Of a stretch of DNA of 6,562 nt, positions 1-6,136 are shown one piece after another; position 1 is the first letter of the stretch, and the number at the start of each line of letters is the position of its first letter. The notes below the pieces were generated by a model that saw only the letters and a list, made by a program, of their open reading frames with translations, was not told the origin of the DNA and did no database searches. A program made the translations under genes and the position numbers. The DNA comes from Nitrosopumilaceae archaeon (lineage in GTDB: Archaea; Thermoproteota; Nitrososphaeria; Nitrososphaerales; Nitrosopumilaceae): assembly GCA_021296165.1 (NCBI GenBank), contig JAGWAW010000089.1, positions 1 to 6,562 of the forward strand, in the 5' to 3' direction.

Positions 1-701
1 GCAATGCGTGGTTGGGATCTGCGCCCATATATGATCGTGCCTGTTGTCAAGCACCCAGTCATCTTAGGCTGGTTGTGGGGGGGGTTGAGTGTGTACGAGT
101 GGGAATCACAGGCTTGGGCAATTCCTTGACCGGCCACACACGTCCACCGGCACGGCGCGCGCCGTTCCCGCGTTTGCGTCGGGTTCCGTTGACTTACAAC
201 CCACCACACTTGACGCACCGGGGCCGTCATGGTAAATGTGTAACCTGTCATACACACACCAGACAGTATCTAGGCTGCGGCGTTGCGCACGCATACGGCG
301 TGGCCAGGTTCTGTCACAAAGTCGGTCGATGTAGTTACCCCTCGATAACAATGTCCAGCCAACGGGGAGGATAGTACCCCTATACACCACACGACCCTGT
401 CTAAATAGAACACGCTAACTCCATTTACAGGAGCGTCATCATTGTGGGGCTTGGGAGGATGCCGTCAAGACGCGGGGTGACGTGGTGGCGGGCGGCCGCG
501 ACCCGAAGCCATGCCGCCTGTGCCGGCCCGGTCAGTCCGGCGATTGATTTGGCAGTTCATGCCTGGTTCCCGCCGGCAGACGGCCCTATTGCAATGGCCT
601 GTTGATTTGGTTTCTTGTGATTTTCGCGCCAACCGCATCCGCAGGGCAGACACGCAGACTGCCCGCCCATGGGGCATGTCGTACGAGCATTTCACCACTA
701 A
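1..701. other. Intergenic region with no convincing gene
   Basis: I see no recognisable protein in any frame here; the longer open frames have the irregular composition of chance ORFs. The first 300 bases contain several GT/CA-rich patches, including a run of eight G near 79. A TATA-like stretch (TCTAAATAG, about 400-408) lies upstream of a possible 48-residue ORF beginning at ATG 459 or GTG 444 and ending at 605, but that peptide resembles nothing I know. A second short frame on the minus strand (690 down to 586, 34 residues) follows closely behind the 151-residue gene and could be a tail of that operon. Neither is strong enough to annotate as a gene. Confidence 0.5.
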
Positions 702-715
702 CCGGCTCAGGCCGG
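702..715 (-). other. Short GC hairpin around the stop codon of the 151-aa gene
   Basis: CCGGC pairs perfectly with GCCGG across a four-base loop that contains the TGA stop codon. There is no T-run after it, so it is not a typical archaeal terminator. With five base pairs it may be chance in GC-rich DNA. Confidence 0.25.
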
Positions 716-1162
716 CGCGGTACGCACGAGCCTGGCCCTCTCCGACTCGTACGTGCCCAGCCGCAAAAGCTCACTCCTCTTCAGCACGAGGTTCCGATAC
801 CGCGTATATGGTATGGAGTCGTCCAACTCTCCTTCGGAGAACTCATGGCCAAACCGCATCAATAGCGGGATGTTTGCGCCCGATTCCATGTCGCGGGCGC
901 AGGCGGCGGCGAAGTTGGTTATGCGGAACTTACTGTGGCCGTCGGCAAACTCCACGATCCTCCTGCTGGCGCGCCACCGCTCGGTGGTGGACGGCTTCCC
1001 GGCAAGTATTGGCTTTACGGCGCGGATCATCTCGTCGTATGATGTCTTCAGCGCCCTGACGTCGTCGGCTACGCTCGTGCCGCTGGACTCAAAGTCGTAC
1101 ACGTCCATGGAGACTTCCGTGGAGCCCTCCACGCGCACGAGCCTCACAGGCATCCTGCTCAA
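707..1162 (-). CDS. Small conserved-looking partner of the GHKL ATPase (151 aa, function unknown)
   Basis: I do not recognise this as a named family. It is a soluble, charged, probably mostly helical protein with no signal peptide or membrane segment. The central part looks most constrained: ERWRASRRIVEF (about residues 61-72), then KFRITNF (78-84), RFGHEFSEGELDDSIPY (103-119) and a basic NLVLKRSELLRLG segment (124-136). The chosen start is TTG: a GGAGGTG ribosome binding site lies five bases upstream of it, while the next in-frame ATG (1151-1153) is 14 bases away. The TTG shares bases with the TGA of the upstream ATPase gene (TTGA), so the two are almost certainly translationally coupled and the products probably act together. 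A role as adaptor or regulator of the ATPase is inference. The stop codon falls in the loop of a short GC hairpin. Confidence 0.8.
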   Translation of the reverse strand: MSRMPVRLVRVEGSTEVSMDVYDFESSGTSVADDVRALKTSYDEMIRAVKPILAGKPSTTERWRASRRIVEFADGHSKFRITNFAAACARDMESGANIPLLMRFGHEFSEGELDDSIPYTRYRNLVLKRSELLRLGTYESERARLVRTAPA

Positions 1163-2595
1163 ACGGGCACCTCCAGGTTTCGGGCCTGCGTCATCAGGTC
1201 CCTGTGGGTCTCAAACGCCTCGGCCGCGTCAACCGGCCTGTTCTTGGCGCCGTGTGTTATCAATGCACTGAACATGACCTGCTTGACGCGCAGGTTCCTG
1301 GCGTCGGCATTCCTTGTATACTTGCGGTACAGCGGGTGCGCCGTGTTGCACACAAAGTCGTTGCTTTCGGGGTCTATCCAGCCGTCGCGCGGGTCGCCCT
1401 CCTTGTAGGCCGTGATTATATTGAGGCCGCTCCCGCCGCGCGACCCGCTACCGGTGCGTTTCTTGCCGTCGGGCGCCTTGACAGTCTCTCTTTGGCGGGT
1501 GGCCTTGCCGCGTTCCGCCACCCCGCCATCGCTTCCCGCCCCCGGTCCGGAGCCGGCAGCCGCCCCGGGGTTGAGCCACCTGTATCTGGGATCCTTGAAG
1601 AGATTCTTGAAGAACTTTGAGATCTTGGCGCTGCGCTGGACGTCCCCGCCACGGGCCTCTACATACCCCTTGTCGCGGAGCGTCTTGTGCAGCCACCTGT
1701 CCACGGCGCCATACATATCGGCAACCATCCCTGGCCCGCCCTTGAAGCTGCCCTTGTCGAGCTTCAGGTATTTCGAGCACGGCTCCGCGTTGACCAGGCA
1801 GTGCACGCGGTTCCGGTACTGCTCCCTTATGTCGGCAACCCAGTCCAGCCTCTTGGTGGTTATGGTCTTGCCCCATACCTGGTACTGCACGTAGCGGTAT
1901 TTGGACGGCACCTCGTCCTTGCATATAGTCAGGGCGACGGGAAAGTCCCGTTTCTTGACCCTGACGGTCCCGTCTATGCGGGTCTCGTGAGGAGGGCGCC
2001 ACGGCTCAAGCGTGGAGCCGTTGACGGTCACGCACAGCCCGGCTAGCATGGCTGGATTGAACTGGTCCAGTATGATGTCGCGTATGCCGGCGAGCAGCCT
2101 CTCGTAGTCTTTCTCGCGCAGTTTCACGTCGTACAGGGTGCCATGCGTTCCGATGGACGTGCTTGTCGGGCACGGTTCCCACCTGACCTTCCCGTGTGTG
2201 ACGCGGAGGTCGGACGCCAGCGGGCCGTCGGGGCCGTGCGTCTCGGTGTGTATCGCAGTCTGCTTCCATACTGCGAGGTACACCTTCGCCCCCACGCCGG
2301 CAAACCCTATGCCTGCCCCCTTCCGCTTGGCGGATGCCGATATGTCGTGGTATTTCTTGAATTGTTTCCCATTCATGCCGGGCCCGTTGTCGCGGAACGA
2401 TATGTGCCGGTCGGCCAGTCTCACGTCCACCTCCGTGGCCTTCGCGTCCAGCGCGTTGGCCAGCGCCTCCAGCACCACCACGGACGACTCGTCATCGTAC
2501 GCCTCCCGGAAATTCTCAAGCGTGTGGAGGACGTTGATTTTCACGTCGGGCAACGCGTTCAAGAATTTCTGGAGCGTAGTAAATGGGTTACTCAC
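1159..2595 (-). CDS. MutL/MORC-type GHKL ATPase
   Basis: The N-terminal half is a GHKL (gyrase, Hsp90, histidine kinase, MutL) ATP-binding domain. Motif I is EALANALDA at residues 43-51, with E43 as likely general base, N47 for Mg2+ and D50. Motif II is DNGPGM at 69-74. Motif III is the glycine lid GAGIGFAGVG at 93-102. A region consistent with an S5-like transducer domain follows (about 150-310), with a Lys-rich KLDKGSFKGG near 278-287 that could supply the ATP-contacting lysine. A Gly/Ser/Ala-rich linker (341-390) leads to a C-terminal domain of about 85 residues (WIDPESNDFVCNTAHPLY, 406-423) of the kind seen in MORC-like prokaryotic ATPases. No MutL endonuclease motif is visible. Such enzymes act as ATP-gated clamps, usually on DNA; defence or repair is the likely setting but is inferred. 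The start is GTG, with no clear ribosome binding site. It is the first gene of an operon with the 151-residue gene. Confidence 0.88.
   Translation of the reverse strand: MSNPFTTLQKFLNALPDVKINVLHTLENFREAYDDESSVVVLEALANALDAKATEVDVRLADRHISFRDNGPGMNGKQFKKYHDISASAKRKGAGIGFAGVGAKVYLAVWKQTAIHTETHGPDGPLASDLRVTHGKVRWEPCPTSTSIGTHGTLYDVKLREKDYERLLAGIRDIILDQFNPAMLAGLCVTVNGSTLEPWRPPHETRIDGTVRVKKRDFPVALTICKDEVPSKYRYVQYQVWGKTITTKRLDWVADIREQYRNRVHCLVNAEPCSKYLKLDKGSFKGGPGMVADMYGAVDRWLHKTLRDKGYVEARGGDVQRSAKISKFFKNLFKDPRYRWLNPGAAAGSGPGAGSDGGVAERGKATRQRETVKAPDGKKRTGSGSRGGSGLNIITAYKEGDPRDGWIDPESNDFVCNTAHPLYRKYTRNADARNLRVKQVMFSALITHGAKNRPVDAAEAFETHRDLMTQARNLEVPV
1168..1174 (-). promoter_or_regulatory. Ribosome binding site for the 151-aa gene
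   Basis: The minus strand reads GGAGGTG, complementary to the CACCTCC at the 3' end of archaeal 16S rRNA. It lies inside the last codons of the ATPase gene, five bases before the TTG at 1162-1160. It decides the start in favour of TTG over the ATG nine bases further on. Confidence 0.75.
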
Positions 2596-2634
2596 AGTGG
2601 TCGTTCAGATGAGTGGCAGGTGTAAGAATTGCCC

Positions 2635-2642
2635 GTATATTG
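2635..2642 (-). promoter_or_regulatory. Possible TATA box for the GHKL ATPase operon
   Basis: The minus strand reads CAATATAC in an otherwise GC-rich stretch upstream of the GTG start. An archaeal TATA box here would place the transcript start near 2612, giving a leader of about 17 bases. A second AT-rich stretch (ATTCTTACA, about 2621-2629) would fit an almost leaderless transcript instead. No BRE element was confirmed. Confidence 0.4.
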
Positions 2643-2783
2643 TTAGGCGTGTAGTTGACGCCCGCAACGCTGACCGGCCAAGCAGTAACCGGCGCGCCGT
2701 GTGTTCCAGAGACTTGATGCATGATTAGCAGCATGGCGGCCCCCCGGCGAGCGAGCGCAAGATCTTAGCCTCTCCGGACACGG

Positions 2784-3081
2784 ATGGTCATGAGAGCCTT
2801 CAAGATCATGCCAAGGAATGTCCGCGCGTTCAGGACGGCCACCGGCGTGCCGCTCATACAGTTCGATTTTTTGACGCGCGGCATCGAAAAAACCCACCCG
2901 GAGATCGAGAGGGCGGGACCCGGCCGCCCCGGCAGGCGGAGGGTCGGCGCGGGGCGTCCGTTCTCGCTGCACCTGCGGGGGAATGGTACTGACGGCCTTG
3001 ATGTTCCCGCTAGTGCATGACGGCGAACTGCACAGCCTGGAATACGCCACCATCGTGCCGGCGGAACCGGTCAGGCCTTGA
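2784..3081 (+). pseudogene. Relic of an IS5-type transposase N-terminus, frameshifted
   Basis: The first frame (ATG 2784 to a stop at 3018-3020) reads NVRAFRTATGVPLIQFDFL, then GRPGRRR and GAGRPFSLHLR. This is the order seen in the N-terminal helix-turn-helix segment of IS5-group transposases (the DDE-superfamily HTH that precedes the catalytic domain), where the next residues are usually DRVLMALMFYRLY. After GAGRPFSLHLR the match moves to another frame, where MVLTALMF begins at ATG 2983 and ends at the TGA at 3079-3081. One indel near 2975-2982 explains the break. The protein is about 100 residues against roughly 260-300 for a whole transposase, so no DDE triad is present. Bases 3082-3430 may hold eroded remains of the catalytic part: RGIPERLQHLGGL from about 3166 and AGMTVGYGRGPGR near 3350. 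These are only suggestive. Confidence 0.6.
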
Positions 3082-3430
3082 CACCCCCCATCAACCGGCC
3101 TCCCGGGCCTCCCGGGGAAACCCAAGTGGGGTGACGGCAAAAGCCTGACCCAGACAGACCCTCAACGGGGCATTCCCGAACGGCTGCAACACCTCGGCGG
3201 CCTGACGGCAGGCATTCCACACATGGGCGCCGGCGGGCGTAGCCGACCGGCTGTTGACGTTTGTGGCGGCGGGGACTTGGCGAATGAAACGGCCGGGACC
3301 GGCGTGCCGAATAGTTTCGGCCGGAGCCGGGCCGCGCGGCCGTCTCCGTGCCGGTATGACGGTCGGATATGGCCGCGGACCGGGACGGCGCACTCGTCCG
3401 GATGCATCCCTCCAACTGCATGATCAAAGT
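3082..3430. other. Non-coding, possibly eroded transposase sequence
   Basis: No intact gene is visible on either strand; several overlapping GC-rich frames cancel each other out. Short plus-strand segments in different frames loosely resemble the middle and end of an IS5-type transposase, which would make this the worn remainder of the relic just upstream. The resemblance is too weak to assign residues of the catalytic triad. Confidence 0.3.
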
Positions 3431-3438
3431 TCTAATAC
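3431..3438 (+). promoter_or_regulatory. Possible TATA box for the NYN nuclease gene
   Basis: TCTAATAC is centred about 26 bases upstream of the TTG at 3460, the spacing expected between an archaeal TATA box and the transcript start. If used, the mRNA would be leaderless and begin at or near that TTG, which supports it over the ATG at 3496. Confidence 0.45.
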
Positions 3439-3459
3439 GGCCGCGCGTACCGTATCGCG

Positions 3460-4269
3460 TTGTGCCCAGCCAACTCCGCTCCCAATAGGCTTGCGATGCT
3501 GATAGACGGCGACAACGCCGAAGCCAAGCTGCTGGACAAGATGCTTGAGGAGGCATCAAAACACGGCACGGTGACCATACGCCGCATCTACGGGAACTGG
3601 ACCGACAAGGGCATGTTCCGGTGGCGCGAAGCAGCCAATAAGCACGCTTTCCAGACCCCGCACCAGCTGAACTACACCACGGGCAAGAACGCGACAGACA
3701 CCTTCATGGTGATAGACGCGATGGACGTGCTCCACTCTGGCCACGTTGGGGGCTTTTGCATCGTCTCCTCCGACAGCGACTTCACGGGCTTGGCCAAGCG
3801 CGCACGGGAGAGTGGGATGTTCGTCATGGGGATGGGCAGGAAGACCACCCCCGAATCGTTCAGGAATGCATGCGAGATCTTCACATTCGTTGAGCTCCTC
3901 TCGGACCGCCCAAGCGTCGATGTGGAGGGGCAGCGCGCCGAGCGTGGCGCGCAGGACGCGGCAGACGAACCGCAGGCCGAACCGCGACGCGACCCGGAAC
4001 CGCAGCTCCCAGACTGGAAGGATGTCGTGTTCAAGGCCATTGAGATGACGGCGCAGGAGGAATGGGCCAGGCTGGCTGACGTGGGCAACAGCATCAGAAA
4101 GGCAGACTCCTCGTTCGACACGCGCGCGTATGGGCGCAAAACTCTGCTTGCCCTAGTCCGGACCGCGCCGGAGACGTTCGAGGTGAGGGAGGAAAAGCAC
4201 GTTGACCGCCCACCTGTCCACTACGTGAGAGCCGCAAGTAGCGGGCGGGAGCATTCTGGGGGCGACTAA
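3460..4269 (+). CDS. NYN-domain nuclease with C-terminal OST-HTH/LOTUS domain (LabA/DUF88 type)
   Basis: Residues 11-148 form a NYN domain, a PIN-like fold that cleaves RNA with acidic residues holding metal ions. Visible motifs are LIDGDNA (14-20, D16 and D18), YGNW (44-47), TTGKNATD (73-80, D80), IDAMDVLHSG (85-94) and the near-invariant FCIVSSDSDF (99-108, D105 and D107). All expected acidic positions are present, so the enzyme should be active. A charged, Pro/Glu/Arg-rich linker (149-184) leads to an OST-HTH (LOTUS) domain at about 185-257, ending YGRKTLLALVR and PPVHYVR, a module known to bind RNA including G-quadruplex forms. Length and order match bacterial and archaeal family members. 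The start is TTG; ATG at 3496 would cut into the first beta strand and is less likely. The gene stands alone between two transposase relics. The target RNA cannot be told. Confidence 0.9.
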   Translation: MCPANSAPNRLAMLIDGDNAEAKLLDKMLEEASKHGTVTIRRIYGNWTDKGMFRWREAANKHAFQTPHQLNYTTGKNATDTFMVIDAMDVLHSGHVGGFCIVSSDSDFTGLAKRARESGMFVMGMGRKTTPESFRNACEIFTFVELLSDRPSVDVEGQRAERGAQDAADEPQAEPRRDPEPQLPDWKDVVFKAIEMTAQEEWARLADVGNSIRKADSSFDTRAYGRKTLLALVRTAPETFEVREEKHVDRPPVHYVRAASSGREHSGGD

Positions 4270-4333
4270 CCGGGAGCGCCGGAGATTGTTCACAACCGGC
4301 ATCGGCCACGTCATTCAAAAGAGGATCTGCCAC

Positions 4334-4350
4334 AAAATAAGAGTATAGAT
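4334..4350 (+). promoter_or_regulatory. AT-rich TATA-like element
   Basis: The stretch AAAATAAGAGTATAGAT is the most AT-rich part of this intergenic region. Its GTATAGAT half is centred about 33 bases before ATG 4380, so transcription from it would start near 4372. It could serve the short ORF at 4380 or an untranslated RNA. Confidence 0.4.
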
Positions 4351-4379
4351 AATCCCACTGCCGCCAGCCAATTGGCAGA

Positions 4380-4478
4380 ATGGACGCCAACGCCGAATTG
4401 CTGTGTATCGTCCAATCAGCTAGCCCCGTCCCGGACCTCCCGCAACAGGGGGGCGCCGTATTTCCCCTTGGCGTGTAA
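4380..4478 (+). CDS. Possible small protein (32 aa), unrecognised
   Basis: A short ORF starting with ATG and ending with TAA encodes a peptide beginning MDANAELLCIVQSASP. It follows the AT-rich TATA-like element at a distance that would give a nearly leaderless transcript. Codon choice looks protein-like in the first 20 codons, but the peptide matches no family I know and has no ribosome binding site. It may be a genuine microprotein or the start of a gene truncated by a downstream frame change. Confidence 0.25.
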   Translation: MDANAELLCIVQSASPVPDLPQQGGAVFPLGV

Positions 4479-4655
4479 TACGCCCTACGCCAGGACGAAC
4501 CTGGTATTTGACGTCTCGGCCAAATGGGCGTGGCCGCGCGCTGTGCCGAGACTCCAACCGAACCAGTTGACCGGCATGATCAACCTCTGTCTGCTTTATG
4601 GATTTTCCGGCCACCGCCCCACTATCATGAACACTCTCACGTGGATCGCATAGTG

Positions 4656-5200
4656 ATGGTCATGAATGATGAAAAAACCCGTGACAGGCCGATAGGCATA
4701 GATCGTCCCTCAAACCCCCGCGCCAAAGGCAGTACTGAAGGGAAACGAGAGTGCCTGCCCGGCGCGCCCCTGTCTGTACCGGAATGGGTGCGCAAACACG
4801 GGCGCCCCCGGCAGGCCCGGGGACAGGCTTCAGGCGGCCGTACTGGGAAAACGAGGCGTAATGCTTGAGATGATGGCCAAAACCGTGGGACTCCGGGCCG
4901 GCTCCGTGCACCGGTGGCCGTACGGGATGGAACGCAAGGCCGGAGGGCAGGCACGACGGCAGGGGCCCGGGCGGGCCGCAGAAGATGGAGCGGGAGCGGG
5001 CCACCGGGGAGGATCCCGGCAAGCCGCCCGGCGGGGACGGCTTTGCACGCGGCGGCCGGAGCTCCAAGATGATGGCCGGGCATATGCCGGAGCGGTTCGG
5101 CACCATATGCGGCCGGGGGGGCGGCCCGCCGGATCCGGCCACCATCCCCCGTGGGGCTCTCCTTGAGACGGCAATACGCCCGCCTGCCGCGGGGAATATG
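4656..5200 (+). pseudogene. Decayed IS630-like transposase N-terminus, frame broken three times
   Basis: No single frame carries the protein, but a continuous transposase-like sequence appears when frames are joined. From ATG 4656/4662 one frame gives an N-terminus ending PEWVRKHGRPRQA (to about 4815). The next frame gives RLQAAVLGKRGVMLEMMAKTVGL, then AGSVHRW (about 4825-4905), a helix-turn-helix. The third gives GPGGPQKMERERA, then GDGFARGGRSSKMMAGHMPERFGT (about 4964-5100). The last, near 5121, gives ARRIRPP and GLSLRRQ. This order (an EWVR-type first helix, HTH ending in a W, a GRP-type linker, then a second winged helix ending in ERFG) matches the two DNA-binding domains of IS630/Tc1-type transposases. 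The DDE catalytic domain is not visible. All shifts go the same way, consistent with independent indels. It is unrelated by position to the IS630 element at 6137, which lies on the other strand. Confidence 0.55.
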
Positions 5201-5402
5201 GGGACGACCGACACCACCTTGGAGCTGGCGGGCGCGCGGCGCGTATATGCCACAATGACGGCGGCCCCTGCGCCGGCGGCAGGCCCGTCGGATAATCCCG
5301 GCGGCCGGACCGGCCACTTGGGACTCGCCGGCGGTGCTGCAGACCCGCCGCATGCTCACGAGGTGGGCGCGGCAGTGTTCTGGGCGCAGGTGTGCCACCA
5401 GG
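5200..5402. other. GC-rich stretch without a recognisable gene
   Basis: Both strands are open in several frames because of high GC, but the translations are low-complexity Ala, Gly, Pro and Arg. This may be the eroded continuation of the IS630-like relic, but no DDE-domain motif (such as a first-Asp QDE or a LDNAxxH segment) could be found. Confidence 0.35.
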
Positions 5403-5699
5403 CTACGCCTGGTTCGGGGGCGGGCCGGACGAGATGGAGAACGACTCCTTCACGGCCGCCGCGTCCTTCGCCGCCACCGCGACGTCGGCAGTGTCCAGCC
5501 TGCCCAGCATGTCGCGGGAACACCAGCCGAATATCCGGCACATGCGCAGCACGTCCTTCTTGTGCCGAAAGCCCGCCGGCCCGTAGATGTACGCCCGCAT
5601 GTCACTGCGGATCCTTATGATGCATTTGTCCTCGTCCGAGCACATCTTGGCCAGCGGCAACATAACAGGCTCGTCGGTGCCTGTCGCGTAGTTCACCAC
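5403..5699 (-). CDS. Hypothetical protein with four cysteines (98 aa)
   Basis: I do not recognise this protein. From GTG 5699 it reads NYATGTDEPVMLPLAKMC near the start, an IIRIRSDMRAYIYGPAGF strand-rich segment (27-44), a basic KKDVLRMCRIFGWCSRDML helix (47-65), and an Ala-rich tail (72-83) ending SGPPPNQA. Cysteines occur as two CX5C pairs (C20/C26 and C54/C60), which could bind a metal, though this spacing is not a standard zinc finger. A second GTG three bases on is an equally possible start. It begins 20 bases after the stop of the 82-residue gene on the same strand, so the two are probably co-transcribed. Reading the same frame further upstream gives only composition-biased sequence, so I do not extend it. 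An alternative is that the two ORFs are halves of one broken gene. Confidence 0.55.
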   Translation of the reverse strand: MVNYATGTDEPVMLPLAKMCSDEDKCIIRIRSDMRAYIYGPAGFRHKKDVLRMCRIFGWCSRDMLGRLDTADVAVAAKDAAAVKESFSISSGPPPNQA

Positions 5700-5719
5700 G
5701 AACCCTTGCCTGGCGGCAG

Positions 5720-5968
5720 CTACCCGTACTTTTCCATCACCTTCCGCGCGTCTTCCCCCAGATTGGCGGCGCAGACACCCGACTTTTTCTTGGCAAGATG
5801 GTCCTTGGCGTGGCCGAACGGCGTCTTGCCGCGCCACGCCTCGATGAACAGGCGCTCGCGCGTGTCGGACTCCAAGAGCCGGATGTCTTTGGGCCGTTTG
5901 TCGCCTTGGCTTATGCGTAGTAGGGGACATTTAGATCCGCTCAATATCCGAATCTGGTGCTGTAACAT
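5720..5968 (-). CDS. Hypothetical protein (82 aa)
   Basis: A short, charged, soluble protein with no family I can name. The most protein-like part runs from GDKRPKDIRLLESDTRERLF (about residues 22-41) through KTPFGHAKDHLAKKKSG (48-64) to EDARKVMEKYG at the end, probably helical and basic. ATG at 5968 is used here but is uncertain: the first 20 residues look less constrained, and a TATA-like GATCTAAAT lies inside this part (about 5929-5937), which would suggest a shorter product, yet no good start codon lies at the matching distance. It probably forms a small operon with the 98-residue gene just downstream. It might be the remnant of a longer gene cut by transposon activity nearby. Confidence 0.5.
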   Translation of the reverse strand: MLQHQIRILSGSKCPLLRISQGDKRPKDIRLLESDTRERLFIEAWRGKTPFGHAKDHLAKKKSGVCAANLGEDARKVMEKYG

Positions 5969-6136
5969 GGCACTTTGGCGGTAATCATGTTTGGGCTTTC
6001 GCCCTGGGCAGGCCTAGTGGACAGGCCGGAAGGGCGGCACGAGCGAGGCATATTGACAGAAGAGGCGCCGCAGGGCATGTCGGGTCGGCCCAAGAATGCT
6101 CAAGCGCGGAGCCTGTCAGTCGCATGTGCGGCCGCG

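Larger units (their letters stand above)
4270..4655. other. Intergenic region, mostly without a gene
   Basis: Apart from a TATA-like stretch near 4331-4352 and one possible 32-residue ORF, I see nothing recognisable. The longest open frame (TTG at 4372 to a stop at 4653) has no family resemblance and no ribosome binding site. No clear terminator follows the NYN gene: there is no T-run after its TAA. Confidence 0.45.

Noticed and set aside
12..374. Cysteine- and histidine-containing plus-strand frame of 120 codons
   Set aside because: Its CXXC-like HGKCVTCHTH looks suggestive, but there is only one such pair, no ribosome binding site or promoter, and the rest is composition-driven.
780..805. 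GGTTCCGATACC-like sequence resembling a tRNA T-arm
   Set aside because: It lies within the 151-residue coding region and no acceptor, D or anticodon stems can be folded around it.
511..1059. Plus-strand open frame of 182 codons
   Set aside because: Its second half is antisense to the 151-residue gene, which has a ribosome binding site and operon coupling. The translation has no recognisable domain.
4666..4737. Possible C/D box small RNA: ATGATGA (C box) followed by CTGA (D box) about 62 bases later
   Set aside because: No convincing D' and C' boxes or terminal stem are present, and ATGATGA falls within the first codons of the IS630-like relic. Short boxes like these occur by chance.
4637..5398. 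Long minus-strand open frame (253 codons) and its overlapping companions
   Set aside because: The translation is almost entirely Arg, Ala, Pro and Gly with no motif, and lies antisense to the IS630-like relic. It is best explained by GC-rich antisense openness.
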